Origin: Treponema sp.
Lineage (GTDB): Bacteria > Spirochaetota > Spirochaetia > Treponematales > Treponemataceae
Length of the DNA: 42,994 nt
Assembly (NCBI GenBank): GCA_024402475.1
Contig: JAKSTQ010000021.1
Location: 1-42,994 of the forward strand
Direction of reading: 5' to 3'
Shown here: one piece after another, positions 31,945-39,206 of the stretch
Numbering within the stretch: position 1 is the first letter of the stretch
Layout: each line of letters opens with the position of its first letter
Made by a program: the position numbers and the translations under genes
Notes under the pieces: generated by a model
The model's database searches: none
Told to the model about the DNA's origin: nothing
The model's input: only the letters and a program-made list of their open reading frames with translations

Positions 31945-33294
31945 CTAACTGTTTTTCTTCATCTGTTTAAACATCAGAATAAATTTCGGAATAAGAACCA
32001 GATCCGCTCCAAGCCACGCTAAAACTTCTGCATAAAGAATTCCATCAGCACCTATAAACAATGGCAGAACAAGCGCACTTCCTGTACGCATGATAAATTC
32101 CATGATGCCCGAAACCATAGGAATAAAAGTGTTTCCCAGTCCCTGAATGACGCTGCGTGTAAGCCACAGCAGATAAAGAGTCGGCAAGAACAGACTCATA
32201 AGGCGCAGATACTGATAAGCTGTGTCCATAACTTTTGCAGCATCAGCGTCTGCTGTTGAAACAAAAAGTGTAAGGATTGTCTTTCCAAAAATTATCATTA
32301 CAGTAGAAATTACAAACGAACATGAAAGGCTTAATGCCATTCCGCTTTTTGTTCCTGAACGGATTCTGCCAAAAAGTTTTGCGCCGTGATTTTGACCGAC
32401 ATAAGTCATAAGTGCAAAACCAAATGAAGTTGCCGCAATTTCTAAAAGACCGTAAAGTTTTGTAACTGCAACATAAGCTGCAATAAATGCAACCCCAAAA
32501 GAATTCACTACAAATTCTACAATCATTCCGCCCACTGCAATAATCGAACCCTGAACAGCAAGAGGAAGTCCAAGCATATAAAGTTTTTTGCCCAGAGAAA
32601 CATTCACTTTAAATTCTGATTTTGTAATACGAACTTCCGGAATTTTTGTAAGTGCCGCAAAACAGTAAATCGATGCTGCACCCTGCGCAATTAATGTAGC
32701 TATGGCCGCACCTGCAATTCCCCATTTAAATACAAGAACAAACAAAAGGTCCAGCGCAATGTTAATTATAGAAGAAACAACAACTGCATAAAGCGGAGTC
32801 TTACTGTTCCCAAGTGAACGCAAAAGTCCGGCCAGCAGATTATATGCAAAAATTACAGGTAATCCGCAAAAGAGAATGTTAATGTAAAGTGTCGAAAGCG
32901 GTAAAATTTCATCAGGTGTGTGCAGAAGTTTTAAAATCGGTTGTGATGAAAATACTCCGGCTAAAAGCAGAATGATAGAAGAAATAATGGAAAGTACAGT
33001 GGAATTTCCAACTACCTGCTTAAGGCTCTTTGTATCACCGGCACCAAAATCCTGCGCCATTTTAATACTAAAGCCCTGTGTAATTCCCTGAACGATTCCA
33101 TATAAAAGCCAGATCAGATATTCAACTGCACCTAAAGCGGCCAGCGCCTGCACTCCAAGATACTTTCCAACAATTGCAGTATCAAAGAATGTGTACATAA
33201 GCTGGAATACATTCCCAGCAACCAGAGGAAGTGCAAACTTTACCAGTATCGGCAGCGGTTTGCCCTCGGTCATGATTTTTGTGTTTTCTGACAT
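31945..33294 (-). CDS. MATE-family efflux transporter
   Basis: A 449-aa inner-membrane cation/drug antiporter of the MATE (NorM/DinF-like, MepA-type) family with 12 hydrophobic helices. The N-terminal sequence LPILVKFALPLVAGNVFQLMYTFFDTAIVGKYLG is diagnostic, and VGQNHGAKLFGRI begins the second half. Length is typical. It could export drugs, toxins or metabolites, which the sequence does not say. Upstream lie a 16-bp perfect inverted repeat (33314-33365) and the TSCPD gene on the same strand, 101 bp before it. Confidence 0.92.
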   Translation of the reverse strand: MSENTKIMTEGKPLPILVKFALPLVAGNVFQLMYTFFDTAIVGKYLGVQALAALGAVEYLIWLLYGIVQGITQGFSIKMAQDFGAGDTKSLKQVVGNSTVLSIISSIILLLAGVFSSQPILKLLHTPDEILPLSTLYINILFCGLPVIFAYNLLAGLLRSLGNSKTPLYAVVVSSIINIALDLLFVLVFKWGIAGAAIATLIAQGAASIYCFAALTKIPEVRITKSEFKVNVSLGKKLYMLGLPLAVQGSIIAVGGMIVEFVVNSFGVAFIAAYVAVTKLYGLLEIAATSFGFALMTYVGQNHGAKLFGRIRSGTKSGMALSLSCSFVISTVMIIFGKTILTLFVSTADADAAKVMDTAYQYLRLMSLFLPTLYLLWLTRSVIQGLGNTFIPMVSGIMEFIMRTGSALVLPLFIGADGILYAEVLAWLGADLVLIPKFILMFKQMKKNS

Positions 33295-33313
33295 AACTGA
33301 GGTTAAGATTATT

Positions 33314-33365
33314 ACGGATGGTAAGGAAATTCAAGTGGGGAAAAATTAGTTTCCTTACCATCCGT
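33314..33365. promoter_or_regulatory. Perfect 16-bp inverted repeat before the MATE gene
   Basis: ACGGATGGTAAGGAAA (33314-33329) and TTTCCTTACCATCCGT (33350-33365) are exact inverse complements separated by 20 bases. Neither side ends in a T-run, so it is not a normal terminator. It lies between the TSCPD stop and the MATE start on the minus strand. It may be an operator, a leader hairpin or a small repeat. Confidence 0.6.
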
Positions 33366-33395
33366 TTAATTAAGAGAAAATTCTGGTCAGTTGAA

Positions 33396-33641
33396 TTATT
33401 TTGCTTTCAACAAAGCTTTAGCAAGCTGGTCACTACAAGAAGTCGGACGTCTTCCACAGGTAATTCCCTGAAGCATTTCGACGATTTTATCTGCCTGCCA
33501 GCCGTCAAGAATTTTTGAAAGGGCCTTTAAGTTGCCGTTACATCCGCCTGTAAATACGATGTTTGTTACAACGCCGTTTTCATCTTTATCAAAACTGATC
33601 TGTGTTGAACATGTATCTTTTGTTTTGTATTCGTGACTCAT
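33396..33641 (-). CDS. TSCPD-domain protein (TIGR03905 family)
   Basis: An 81-aa small cytoplasmic protein of the TIGR03905 group with a TSCPD domain, found otherwise near the C-terminus of class II ribonucleotide reductases. Conserved cysteines are in KTKDTCSTQISF, FTGGCNGNLKAL, GITCGRRPTSC, and the stretch LAKAL ends the domain. The four Cys residues suggest metal binding. Function is unknown. It follows gpx by 24 bp on the same strand and is probably cotranscribed with it, placing it in the peroxide-controlled unit. Confidence 0.85.
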   Translation of the reverse strand: MSHEYKTKDTCSTQISFDKDENGVVTNIVFTGGCNGNLKALSKILDGWQADKIVEMLQGITCGRRPTSCSDQLAKALLKAK

Positions 33642-33665
33642 ATCCTGCTCCTGTATATTATTTAT

Positions 33666-34139
33666 TTAGAGAACCTTTGAAATTTCCTGATCCATCTGTG
33701 CCGGTGTTTTAGTAGGTGCGAATCTTGCAACTACATTGCCTTCGCGGTCAACAAGGAATTTTGTAAAGTTCCATTTGATTTTTCTGCTGCAGAAACCGCC
33801 TTTCTTACTCTTAAGGAATGTGTAAAGAGGAGATTCATTTTTTCCGTTTACATCAATTTTTGCAAACTGAGGGAATGTAATTCCGTAACGGCCTGTGCAG
33901 AAAGAATGGATTTCTTCTTCTGATCCCGGTGCCTGGTTCATAAACTGGTTGCAAGGGAAATCGAGGATTTCAAAGCCATCTTTACCATACTTTTCGTAAA
34001 GATCCTGAAGCCCGTCATACTGTGGTGTAAAACCACAACCAGTTGCAGTGTTAACGATAAGAAGAACCTTTCCTTTGTAATCCTTTAAGCTAACTTCTTT
34101 TCCTTCCAGATCCTTTACCTGATAATCGTAAATTGTCAT
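33666..34139 (-). CDS. Glutathione peroxidase-family thiol peroxidase
   Basis: A 157-aa peroxidase of the BtuE/Gpx family. The catalytic cysteine (not selenocysteine) is C35 in NTATGCGFTPQYDGL, with the second motif FPCNQF (Gln and possible resolving Cys) and the third WNFTKFLVDREG (Trp/Asn). Such enzymes generally use thioredoxin rather than glutathione. A Met lies at 34166, but GGAGG just before 34139 supports the shorter start. It is divergent from an OhrR-type regulator with two shared operators, so it is likely induced by organic peroxides or hypochlorite. The catalytic set is complete. Confidence 0.93.
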   Translation of the reverse strand: MTIYDYQVKDLEGKEVSLKDYKGKVLLIVNTATGCGFTPQYDGLQDLYEKYGKDGFEILDFPCNQFMNQAPGSEEEIHSFCTGRYGITFPQFAKIDVNGKNESPLYTFLKSKKGGFCSRKIKWNFTKFLVDREGNVVARFAPTKTPAQMDQEISKVL

Positions 34140-34160
34140 ATTTTCCTCCGTAATGGTTGA

Positions 34161-34241
34161 GTACAATTAAATTGTGTACAACCTTTATAGTTATAATATA
34201 CAGGTTTCTATTTACTTTGTCAAGTAAATTGTGTACAATTT
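34161..34241. promoter_or_regulatory. gpx/ohrR intergenic control region with two OhrR-like boxes
   Basis: A 13-bp sequence AAATTGTGTACAA occurs twice in the same orientation (34169-34181 and 34226-34238), each within a palindrome: 34161-34179, and the perfect AAATTGT-GT-ACAATTT at 34226-34241. The gpx promoter on the minus strand is TTGACA (34223-34218), a 17-bp spacer, TATATT (34200-34195). One box lies downstream of its start and one just upstream of its -35, matching OhrR-type AT-rich operators. Confidence 0.75.
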
Positions 34242-34245
34242 AATT

Positions 34246-34737
34246 ATGCAAAATGAAAAAAATATTGATTCAACTTCAATTAATATGAACGAGCTGTTAA
34301 AAGCAAATCCGGAATTTAATCCGCTCTCGCTGGACAATCAGCTGTGTTTTTCTTTGTATGTCTGTTCAAAAGAAATCATCCGCCTTTACAATCCGATTCT
34401 GGAACCACTTGGAATCACATATACCATGTACATCGTTCTTATGGCTTTATGGGAAAAAGACAACATCAGCGTAAAGGAACTTGGCAAACGCGTTTTTCTT
34501 GATTCAGGAACTTTAACTCCGCTTTTAAAAAAACTGGAAGCCCAGGAACTTATTACCCGTTCCCGCGAAAAATCAGATGAGCGTTCCCTTGTAATTTCTT
34601 TAACAGATAAAGGAAGAGATTTCCGCACAAAATGCCTTGATGTTCCTGCCCAGATGGCATGCAACAGACTTTTAGATATGTCAAAAGCCCAGGAACTGCT
34701 TGGAATTCTACATACACTGATGAGCAACATGAGCTAG
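34246..34737 (+). CDS. ohrR: OhrR-type MarR family peroxide-sensing regulator
   Basis: A 163-aa winged-helix repressor of the MarR family, OhrR branch. The reactive cysteine is C34 in the conserved DNQLCFSLYVCSKEIIRLY, followed by GITYTMYIVLMALWE; the wing is KKLEAQELITRSREKSDERSLVISLTDKG. Oxidation of this Cys normally releases the operator. It is divergent from gpx, with two OhrR-like boxes between. The start is uncertain: GTG at 34231 or ATG at 34246, and neither has a clear SD, so a leaderless or poorly translated mRNA is possible. The gene family usually controls ohr; here the target is a peroxidase. Confidence 0.9.
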   Translation: MQNEKNIDSTSINMNELLKANPEFNPLSLDNQLCFSLYVCSKEIIRLYNPILEPLGITYTMYIVLMALWEKDNISVKELGKRVFLDSGTLTPLLKKLEAQELITRSREKSDERSLVISLTDKGRDFRTKCLDVPAQMACNRLLDMSKAQELLGILHTLMSNMS

Positions 34738-34745
34738 GTTTTACA

Positions 34746-36086
34746 ATGAGTTTTTTATCGAAGAGAATTATTTTATTTACAGCAATTACAGGTTTTCTGG
34801 TGAATGGAATTACAGCACAACCGGAAAATTCATCTTCTTCCGCAGAATCTGTTCAGCCGACAAAAACTGAACAGACTTTACCGGACCAAAAACCAAAAGC
34901 AAAAGTCTCAGACTATTTTGTAGCCTTTGGAGAAGAAGCACTTATCGAACTTTTTGGATCTGCATTTGTGAACCTGACTTCTTCAAGGCCAGTAGGAATT
35001 AAATTTGATGACATCATTTACAGCATCACAAAACAGCCTTACATCTGGGACAACACAAGTTTCGCGCAGAATCAGATAGTTCATCCTTATATAGGAAATT
35101 TATTTTTCAACTCAGCACGTGCAAATAACATAGACTTCTGGACAGCAGCTTTGTACACCGCATGGGGAGCCTGGAGCTGGGAAAACATTTATCAAAATTT
35201 TCCAACCTCATACAACGACATGATTACTACAACTGCAGCCGGCATTGTTACAGGCGAAGCATTCCACCGCCTGTCTTATATTGCAGGAGCTTTATGGGAA
35301 CCGCTGCTATGGGTCATAAGTCCAATCGACGGAATCAACAGACTTTTACGCGGAACAAATTACCGCAATACTGCGCCTTCAACTTTTGACATGATTTATC
35401 GAGCAGAAGTCGTTGCAGCTTTCAGTGCAGGACAGAATTATAAAAACGGCGGCAAACCATTTGTTCCGCTTTTTGAAATTCATCCTTATGTTGTTTACCA
35501 GAATCCATTCAGTCACAAAACAAAAGAGCCATTTGATCAGTTCAGTGTCGATGCCTTTCTGTTTACAAATATCCAGGAGACAACGGGCTGCATCGACATT
35601 AACGGCTCTTTATATTCCTGGCCTTTTATGCTAAACACAGACCTGCCGTCTTCGCTGGGAATTACATTAAATTATAAAGTGAATTATTTTGACCAGTTCA
35701 ATTATTCAAAAAGCGGAACAGGATTTTTTGTCAGACAGCAGATTCCATTTGATAGAAAAAATCCAGACAAAAATTTTATGTGGTGGAATCTCGAAGCGAA
35801 TTTTATTTTTCTTGAAGCAAGCAAAGTTGTCAAAACAAATTATTATAATTTTGGACCCGAAGTCCGCCTGGATCTTGGATTTGAACTTGACCGCTTTACC
35901 ATCAGAACTTACAGTGAATTCGATTATTCATTCCCACAGAATATCTGGCATAACAAAAGTTTCTGCGGAATCAATTTTGAAATTTTACCATGGCTTTATA
36001 TCAGTGTAGAAGATCTCGTTGTCTGCAAAAAAGACGATATCAGAAACTTTACAAGCATAGGTGTAAAATTTTCAAAAATAAAATGA
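34746..36086 (+). CDS. DUF3943 outer-membrane-associated protein
   Basis: A 446-aa exported protein of the DUF3943 family. A signal peptide (1-24, ending ITAQ) is followed by a Ser/Pro/Lys-rich linker. The family core has HPYIGNLFFNSARANNIDFW, SWENIYQNFPTSYNDMITT and TGEAFHRLSYIAGALWE. The C-terminal part alternates short strands and ends with Tyr/Phe-rich beta hairpins, so a small beta-barrel in the outer membrane is likely. Function is unknown. The start at 34746 is 8 bp after the ohrR stop with AGG at SD distance; an in-frame Met at 34659 would overlap ohrR and lacks a signal peptide. Cotranscription with ohrR is likely. Confidence 0.85.
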   Translation: MSFLSKRIILFTAITGFLVNGITAQPENSSSSAESVQPTKTEQTLPDQKPKAKVSDYFVAFGEEALIELFGSAFVNLTSSRPVGIKFDDIIYSITKQPYIWDNTSFAQNQIVHPYIGNLFFNSARANNIDFWTAALYTAWGAWSWENIYQNFPTSYNDMITTTAAGIVTGEAFHRLSYIAGALWEPLLWVISPIDGINRLLRGTNYRNTAPSTFDMIYRAEVVAAFSAGQNYKNGGKPFVPLFEIHPYVVYQNPFSHKTKEPFDQFSVDAFLFTNIQETTGCIDINGSLYSWPFMLNTDLPSSLGITLNYKVNYFDQFNYSKSGTGFFVRQQIPFDRKNPDKNFMWWNLEANFIFLEASKVVKTNYYNFGPEVRLDLGFELDRFTIRTYSEFDYSFPQNIWHNKSFCGINFEILPWLYISVEDLVVCKKDDIRNFTSIGVKFSKIK

Positions 36087-36115
36087 AAGACTAAAAAATC
36101 GCCAGAAAGTATTAA

Positions 36116-36144
36116 GTGACAAATTTTGTCAGTCAACCTATAAT
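36116..36144 (+). promoter_or_regulatory. Promoter with palindrome over the -35
   Basis: GTGACA (36116-36121), a 17-bp spacer and TATAAT (36139-36144). TGACAAA (36117-36123) and TTTGTCA (36125-36131) form a perfect 7-bp inverted repeat around one base, overlapping the -35. It precedes the zinc-ribbon/Abi/YunG gene run. Confidence 0.55.
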
Positions 36145-36175
36145 ATAATAAAGATATAAATTACGGAGGATTTTT

Positions 36176-36376
36176 ATGAGTTTAACTTCAAATTTTCATG
36201 CGCCGTTACCAGGCAATACCGCTTTATATTATTGTATCAGCTGCAAAAAAAGTTTCGGAGCCGTAGTTCCAGAAACAAAAATTACAGATATATTCACAAA
36301 AGGTCATTCGATCAAAAAAGTCAAATGCCCCGACTGTAAAAAACTTTGTGGTCTGGATCCTAAAATTCAATATTAA
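36176..36376 (+). CDS. Small zinc-ribbon protein
   Basis: A 66-aa protein with two Cys pairs, CISC and CPDC, spaced 29 residues apart as in a zinc ribbon, and a further Cys in KKLCG. No signal peptide or TM. A strong SD (ACGGAGGA) precedes the ATG. I recognise no named family. First gene of a co-directional run leading into the Abi protein, with its own promoter and palindrome. The neighbouring gene 37845 encodes another ribbon protein. Confidence 0.7.
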   Translation: MSLTSNFHAPLPGNTALYYCISCKKSFGAVVPETKITDIFTKGHSIKKVKCPDCKKLCGLDPKIQY

Positions 36377-36391
36377 TCATGACCCGGACCA

Positions 36392-36411
36392 GTCTGATTA
36401 ATTCATCGGAC
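36392..36411 (+). promoter_or_regulatory. Leader hairpin before the abi gene
   Basis: GTCTGAT (36392-36398) pairs with ATCGGAC (36405-36411) with one G-U pair and a 6-base loop. The CAGGAG SD follows at about 36418-36423. Rfam describes an RNA motif linked to abiF-type genes; whether this short hairpin belongs to it was not testable. Confidence 0.35.
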
Positions 36412-36428
36412 AGAAAACAGGAGCAACA

Positions 36429-37388
36429 ATGTCCAGAAAAGAAAACCAGTCATCAAAATCACCAAAGCTGACAGTACCAGAAATAATTGAATATTGCAAA
36501 AACAGTCTTGGAATTACTTTCAACCTGATGGATGAAGAAACAGCAAAGGATTTTCTTAAAAAGAACAATTTCTTTTTCCGCCTTAAACAGTACTGTTCAA
36601 CATGCAATGAACAGACAAAAAGCGGAAAATATATCGGTCTTGATTTTGGACATCTTATAGAACTTTCGACAATCGATATGTTCCTTAGAAAACTCCTTCT
36701 TAAAATGACAATCGATCTGGAACATTATCTTAAAGTAAAAATTGTAAATGACTGCCAGAACAATATCGCTGATGACGGTTATGAAGTCGTAGAAAAATTT
36801 CTTGAACAAAATCCAAAAATCAAAGTCTCAATTCAGACCGGTTCAAAACTTGCCGGATACAGCGGAAACAGTTTTGAAAGATATCTTGATTCACCTGCCG
36901 TATGGAATCTTGTCGAAATGATAGGCTTTCAGGAATTAACCGATTTTTATGATTTTTATTATGACTATCTGAGAATTCCAGGAGAATACACAAAACATTT
37001 TGATTCAGTCCGCCGCATCCGTAATGCCTGTGCCCACAATGTCTGCATGCTCTGTTCATTCAAGTCAGTACCAAAATTTCATAACGACCTTGAAACAAGT
37101 TTTGAACTGCTGGGGGCAAACTTAGGAATCGGAAACGGAACAATTTCCAGCTGCATGAAAGTTCCTCTTTTAAATGACTTTGCAGTAATGCTTTCTGTTT
37201 ATACAAGACTTGTGACTTCACCAAAAGTCAAGGAAATCACATTGCAGGAAGTGAAGGATTTTTTTGACGGACGAATGATTCACCACAAAGAATATTTTGA
37301 CGGATATACAGACATAAAAAATGCATATCAGTTTGCAAGAAAAATTCTGGATTATTATTCAAGTAATATAAATAAGGAAAAAAAATGA
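36429..37388 (+). CDS. Abi family protein with HEPN motif (AbiD/AbiF-like)
   Basis: A 319-aa cytoplasmic protein of the Abi_2 family, related to lactococcal AbiD/AbiF abortive-infection proteins. The N-terminal half has FLKKNNFFFRLKQY and the conserved FGHLIELSTIDMFLRKLLLKMTIDLEHYLK. The HEPN motif RNACAH (R198 to H203, Rx4H) follows, characteristic of HEPN RNases. The C-terminal region is helical. Such proteins are thought to cleave or bind RNA during phage infection. It overlaps the YunG-like gene by 4 bp, so the two are coupled. The SD is CAGGAG. The catalytic Arg/His pair is intact. Confidence 0.85.
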   Translation: MSRKENQSSKSPKLTVPEIIEYCKNSLGITFNLMDEETAKDFLKKNNFFFRLKQYCSTCNEQTKSGKYIGLDFGHLIELSTIDMFLRKLLLKMTIDLEHYLKVKIVNDCQNNIADDGYEVVEKFLEQNPKIKVSIQTGSKLAGYSGNSFERYLDSPAVWNLVEMIGFQELTDFYDFYYDYLRIPGEYTKHFDSVRRIRNACAHNVCMLCSFKSVPKFHNDLETSFELLGANLGIGNGTISSCMKVPLLNDFAVMLSVYTRLVTSPKVKEITLQEVKDFFDGRMIHHKEYFDGYTDIKNAYQFARKILDYYSSNINKEKK

Positions 37389-37819
37389 TTTACGGATTCT
37401 ATGGTGCGCAGACTGCAGATGTTCCACCGGTAAATGAAAAATACAAATCAATTAAAAATCCGCGGGAACTTTACGACCTGCTTTTAAAAATCTGGTCAGC
37501 ACAGACATGTGCACCACGAATGCGTGATAACTGGAAGAATTCTCATCCGACTTACGGACAGTGTTCCATTACCGCTTTTCTTGCTCAGGATATTTTTGGT
37601 GGAGAAGTTTATGGAATTCTTCGTGAAGGCGGAAACTACCACTGCTATAATGTAATCGGAAACTGTGTTTTTGATCTTACAAGCGAACAGTTCGGCAATG
37701 AAAAACTAAATTATGAAAACAACCCGCTTCAAAGCCGCAAAGTTCATTTTTCAAAAGAAGAAAAGAAACTCCGTTACGAATATTTAAAATCAAAACTCGA
37801 CGAACTTTTAACCCAATAA
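37385..37819 (+). CDS. YunG-like protein
   Basis: A 144-aa cytoplasmic protein resembling the YunG family. Conserved-looking features are WSAQTCAPRMRDNWKNSHPTYGQCSITAFLAQD, GGEVYGILREGGNYHCYN and VFDLTSEQFG. The Cys of GQC, the His/Tyr of NYHCYN and the Asp of DLTSEQ look like a Cys-His-Asp set of the papain-like (NlpC/transglutaminase-type) kind, but enzyme activity has not been shown to my knowledge. It overlaps abi by 4 bp. Pairing with Abi, if conserved elsewhere, would imply a joint role. Confidence 0.65.
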   Translation: MIYGFYGAQTADVPPVNEKYKSIKNPRELYDLLLKIWSAQTCAPRMRDNWKNSHPTYGQCSITAFLAQDIFGGEVYGILREGGNYHCYNVIGNCVFDLTSEQFGNEKLNYENNPLQSRKVHFSKEEKKLRYEYLKSKLDELLTQ

Positions 37820-37844
37820 TTCAATTACAAAAACAGGAGATTAT

Positions 37845-38063
37845 ATGGAAGTCGTAGATACAAAAGAAGGCTATAATTTTAAACTCACAGGAAACAAAAC
37901 TTTTGCAGTTTTAACCGGAAACGATAACGCAGTATTCTGCCCGTTCTGCTACAGAGCGCTGAACGAAAGCGATGACAAATGCACAAACTGCGGCAAAAAC
38001 ATTCCTCAGGTTATCTATTACCATGGCGAAGATGACACCTGGATTGCATCAGGAAACGAATAA
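37845..38063 (+). CDS. Small zinc-ribbon protein 2
   Basis: A 72-aa protein with a compact double CxxC zinc ribbon, FCPFCYRALNESDDKCTNCG (about residues 30-49), preceded by a short beta segment and followed by an acidic tail. An SD (CAGGAG) precedes the ATG. No family recognised. It sits between the YunG-like gene and the MBL hydrolase, 25 and 23 bp from them, so it is probably part of the same operon. Confidence 0.7.
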   Translation: MEVVDTKEGYNFKLTGNKTFAVLTGNDNAVFCPFCYRALNESDDKCTNCGKNIPQVIYYHGEDDTWIASGNE

Positions 38064-38086
38064 AAACATTTCAACAGGAGAATTAT

Positions 38087-38833
38087 ATGAAAAAAATCAC
38101 ATCACTTATCGCAGGTCTTTTATTAACAGCATCAGTCTGCACAGCACAGAAAGATGATAACAAACCTCAGACCATTAAAATTGCCGATAACTTTTACTGC
38201 ATCGATGATTTTTCCCGACAATTTTTTTTCATAGGAACAGATAAAGTTCTGCTTATAGATACAGGATTTGGACGCGTTGATTTTACAGCGATAATCCGTG
38301 AATACAGCAGCCTGCCGATAGAAGTTGTTCTGACACACGGACATGTTGACCATATAGGCGGCCTGAATCAGTTTGGTGAATGTTTTGCAAACGAACGGGA
38401 TTTTTCAATGCTTCCGGAAAATATTAAAAAGAATCCTCTCAAAGACGGAGACAAAATTGATATCGGAAATTTTATTTTTGAAGTAATCGAAATTCCAGGA
38501 CACACAGAAGGAAGCATCGTTCTTCTCGAAAAGAATAAAAAGTTTTTAATTGCAGGTGACAGCGTTCAGGAAGGACCAATCTTCATGTTCGGCGATATTT
38601 CAAAATTTGATTCTTACATTGCCAGCATGGAAAAACTGAATGCATTCAAAAAGGACATCAAAAAAATCTATTCAGCCCACAACACACTTTCCTACGGCCC
38701 TGAATACATAAAATACTGCATTGAAGATGCAAAACTTTTCAAGGCCAAAAAAATTACTCCAACCGAAACAGAAGTAATGGGCAAAAAACGAAAAACTTAC
38801 AAAGGCAAACACGTTTCATTTTTCGCGGATTAA
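38087..38833 (+). CDS. Secreted MBL-fold metallohydrolase
   Basis: A 248-aa exported metallo-beta-lactamase-fold hydrolase. A signal peptide (1-20, ending CTAQ) is followed by the Zn motif HGHVDH (H84, H86, D88, H89) and then PGHTEGSIVL and IAGDSVQEG, giving the third and fourth metal ligands. Length and motif spacing are normal. Substrate unknown; it could be a lactonase-, glyoxalase-II- or phosphodiesterase-like enzyme. SD CAGGAG. Last gene of the run starting at 36176; a signal peptide makes a direct partnership with the cytoplasmic Abi protein less likely. Confidence 0.88.
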   Translation: MKKITSLIAGLLLTASVCTAQKDDNKPQTIKIADNFYCIDDFSRQFFFIGTDKVLLIDTGFGRVDFTAIIREYSSLPIEVVLTHGHVDHIGGLNQFGECFANERDFSMLPENIKKNPLKDGDKIDIGNFIFEVIEIPGHTEGSIVLLEKNKKFLIAGDSVQEGPIFMFGDISKFDSYIASMEKLNAFKKDIKKIYSAHNTLSYGPEYIKYCIEDAKLFKAKKITPTETEVMGKKRKTYKGKHVSFFAD

Positions 38834-38870
38834 GGGGGATGAAAGGGGGATATTAAACCAATTTTAATCT

Positions 38871-38908
38871 ATTACTTAAAAATTAGTAAATACTAAAAAT
38901 TAAGTAAT
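38871..38908. repeat. Imperfect inverted repeat, AT-rich
   Basis: Arms 38871-38888 and 38891-38908 with a 2-base gap. The outer 9 bases (ATTACTTAA / TTAAGTAAT) and inner TACTA pair perfectly; the middle has mismatches. It lies directly after the MBL gene and has no T-run. Confidence 0.5.
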
Positions 38909-38994
38909 AGAATAAAATCACGGAGAAATAATCAAAAGCCACCCTTTTAATTATTTACTCTCTTACCAAAAAGATAGAAAAGAGTAAAAAATAA

Positions 38995-39135
38995 AGCCAC
39001 CCTAAAATTCGAAACGCAGACGGAGCAGTAAAAGCAGTTGATTTAATTCTTAGTGAAGAAGAAATTAATTATCTTGAAGAATTATATATTCCTCATGCAC
39101 TGGCTGGAGTGATGGCACAAAACGTAAAAAAATAA
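38995..39135 (+). pseudogene. C-terminal remnant of an aldo/keto reductase
   Basis: An open frame from after the stop at 38992 to TAA at 39135 encodes IRNADGAVKAVDLILSEEEI, then YLEELYIPHALAGVMAQN and two Lys. The C-terminal block LxEPYxPHxLxGVMAQN is typical of NADP-dependent aldo/keto reductases. No start or barrel precedes it, so only about the last 45 codons survive. It is unrelated in frame to the intact ferredoxin-type aldo/keto reductase at 13646. Confidence 0.6.
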
Positions 39136-39206
39136 TACAATTCAGGTAATAAAAAAAGCTTTGATTAATATCAATCAATTAAATTCCAATTACAAGCAGA
39201 ATTATA

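Larger units (their letters stand above)
38834..39206. other. 373-bp intergenic region with inverted repeats and a gene remnant
   Basis: Contains an AGGGGGAT direct repeat (38832-38839 and 38844-38851), an 18-bp imperfect inverted repeat around ATTACTTAA (38871-38908), two copies of AAAGCCACCCT (38935-38945, 38993-39003) bracketing a TTTACTCT/AGAGTAAA hairpin (38954-38988), then an aldo/keto reductase remnant. No intact gene is seen. Confidence 0.7.
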
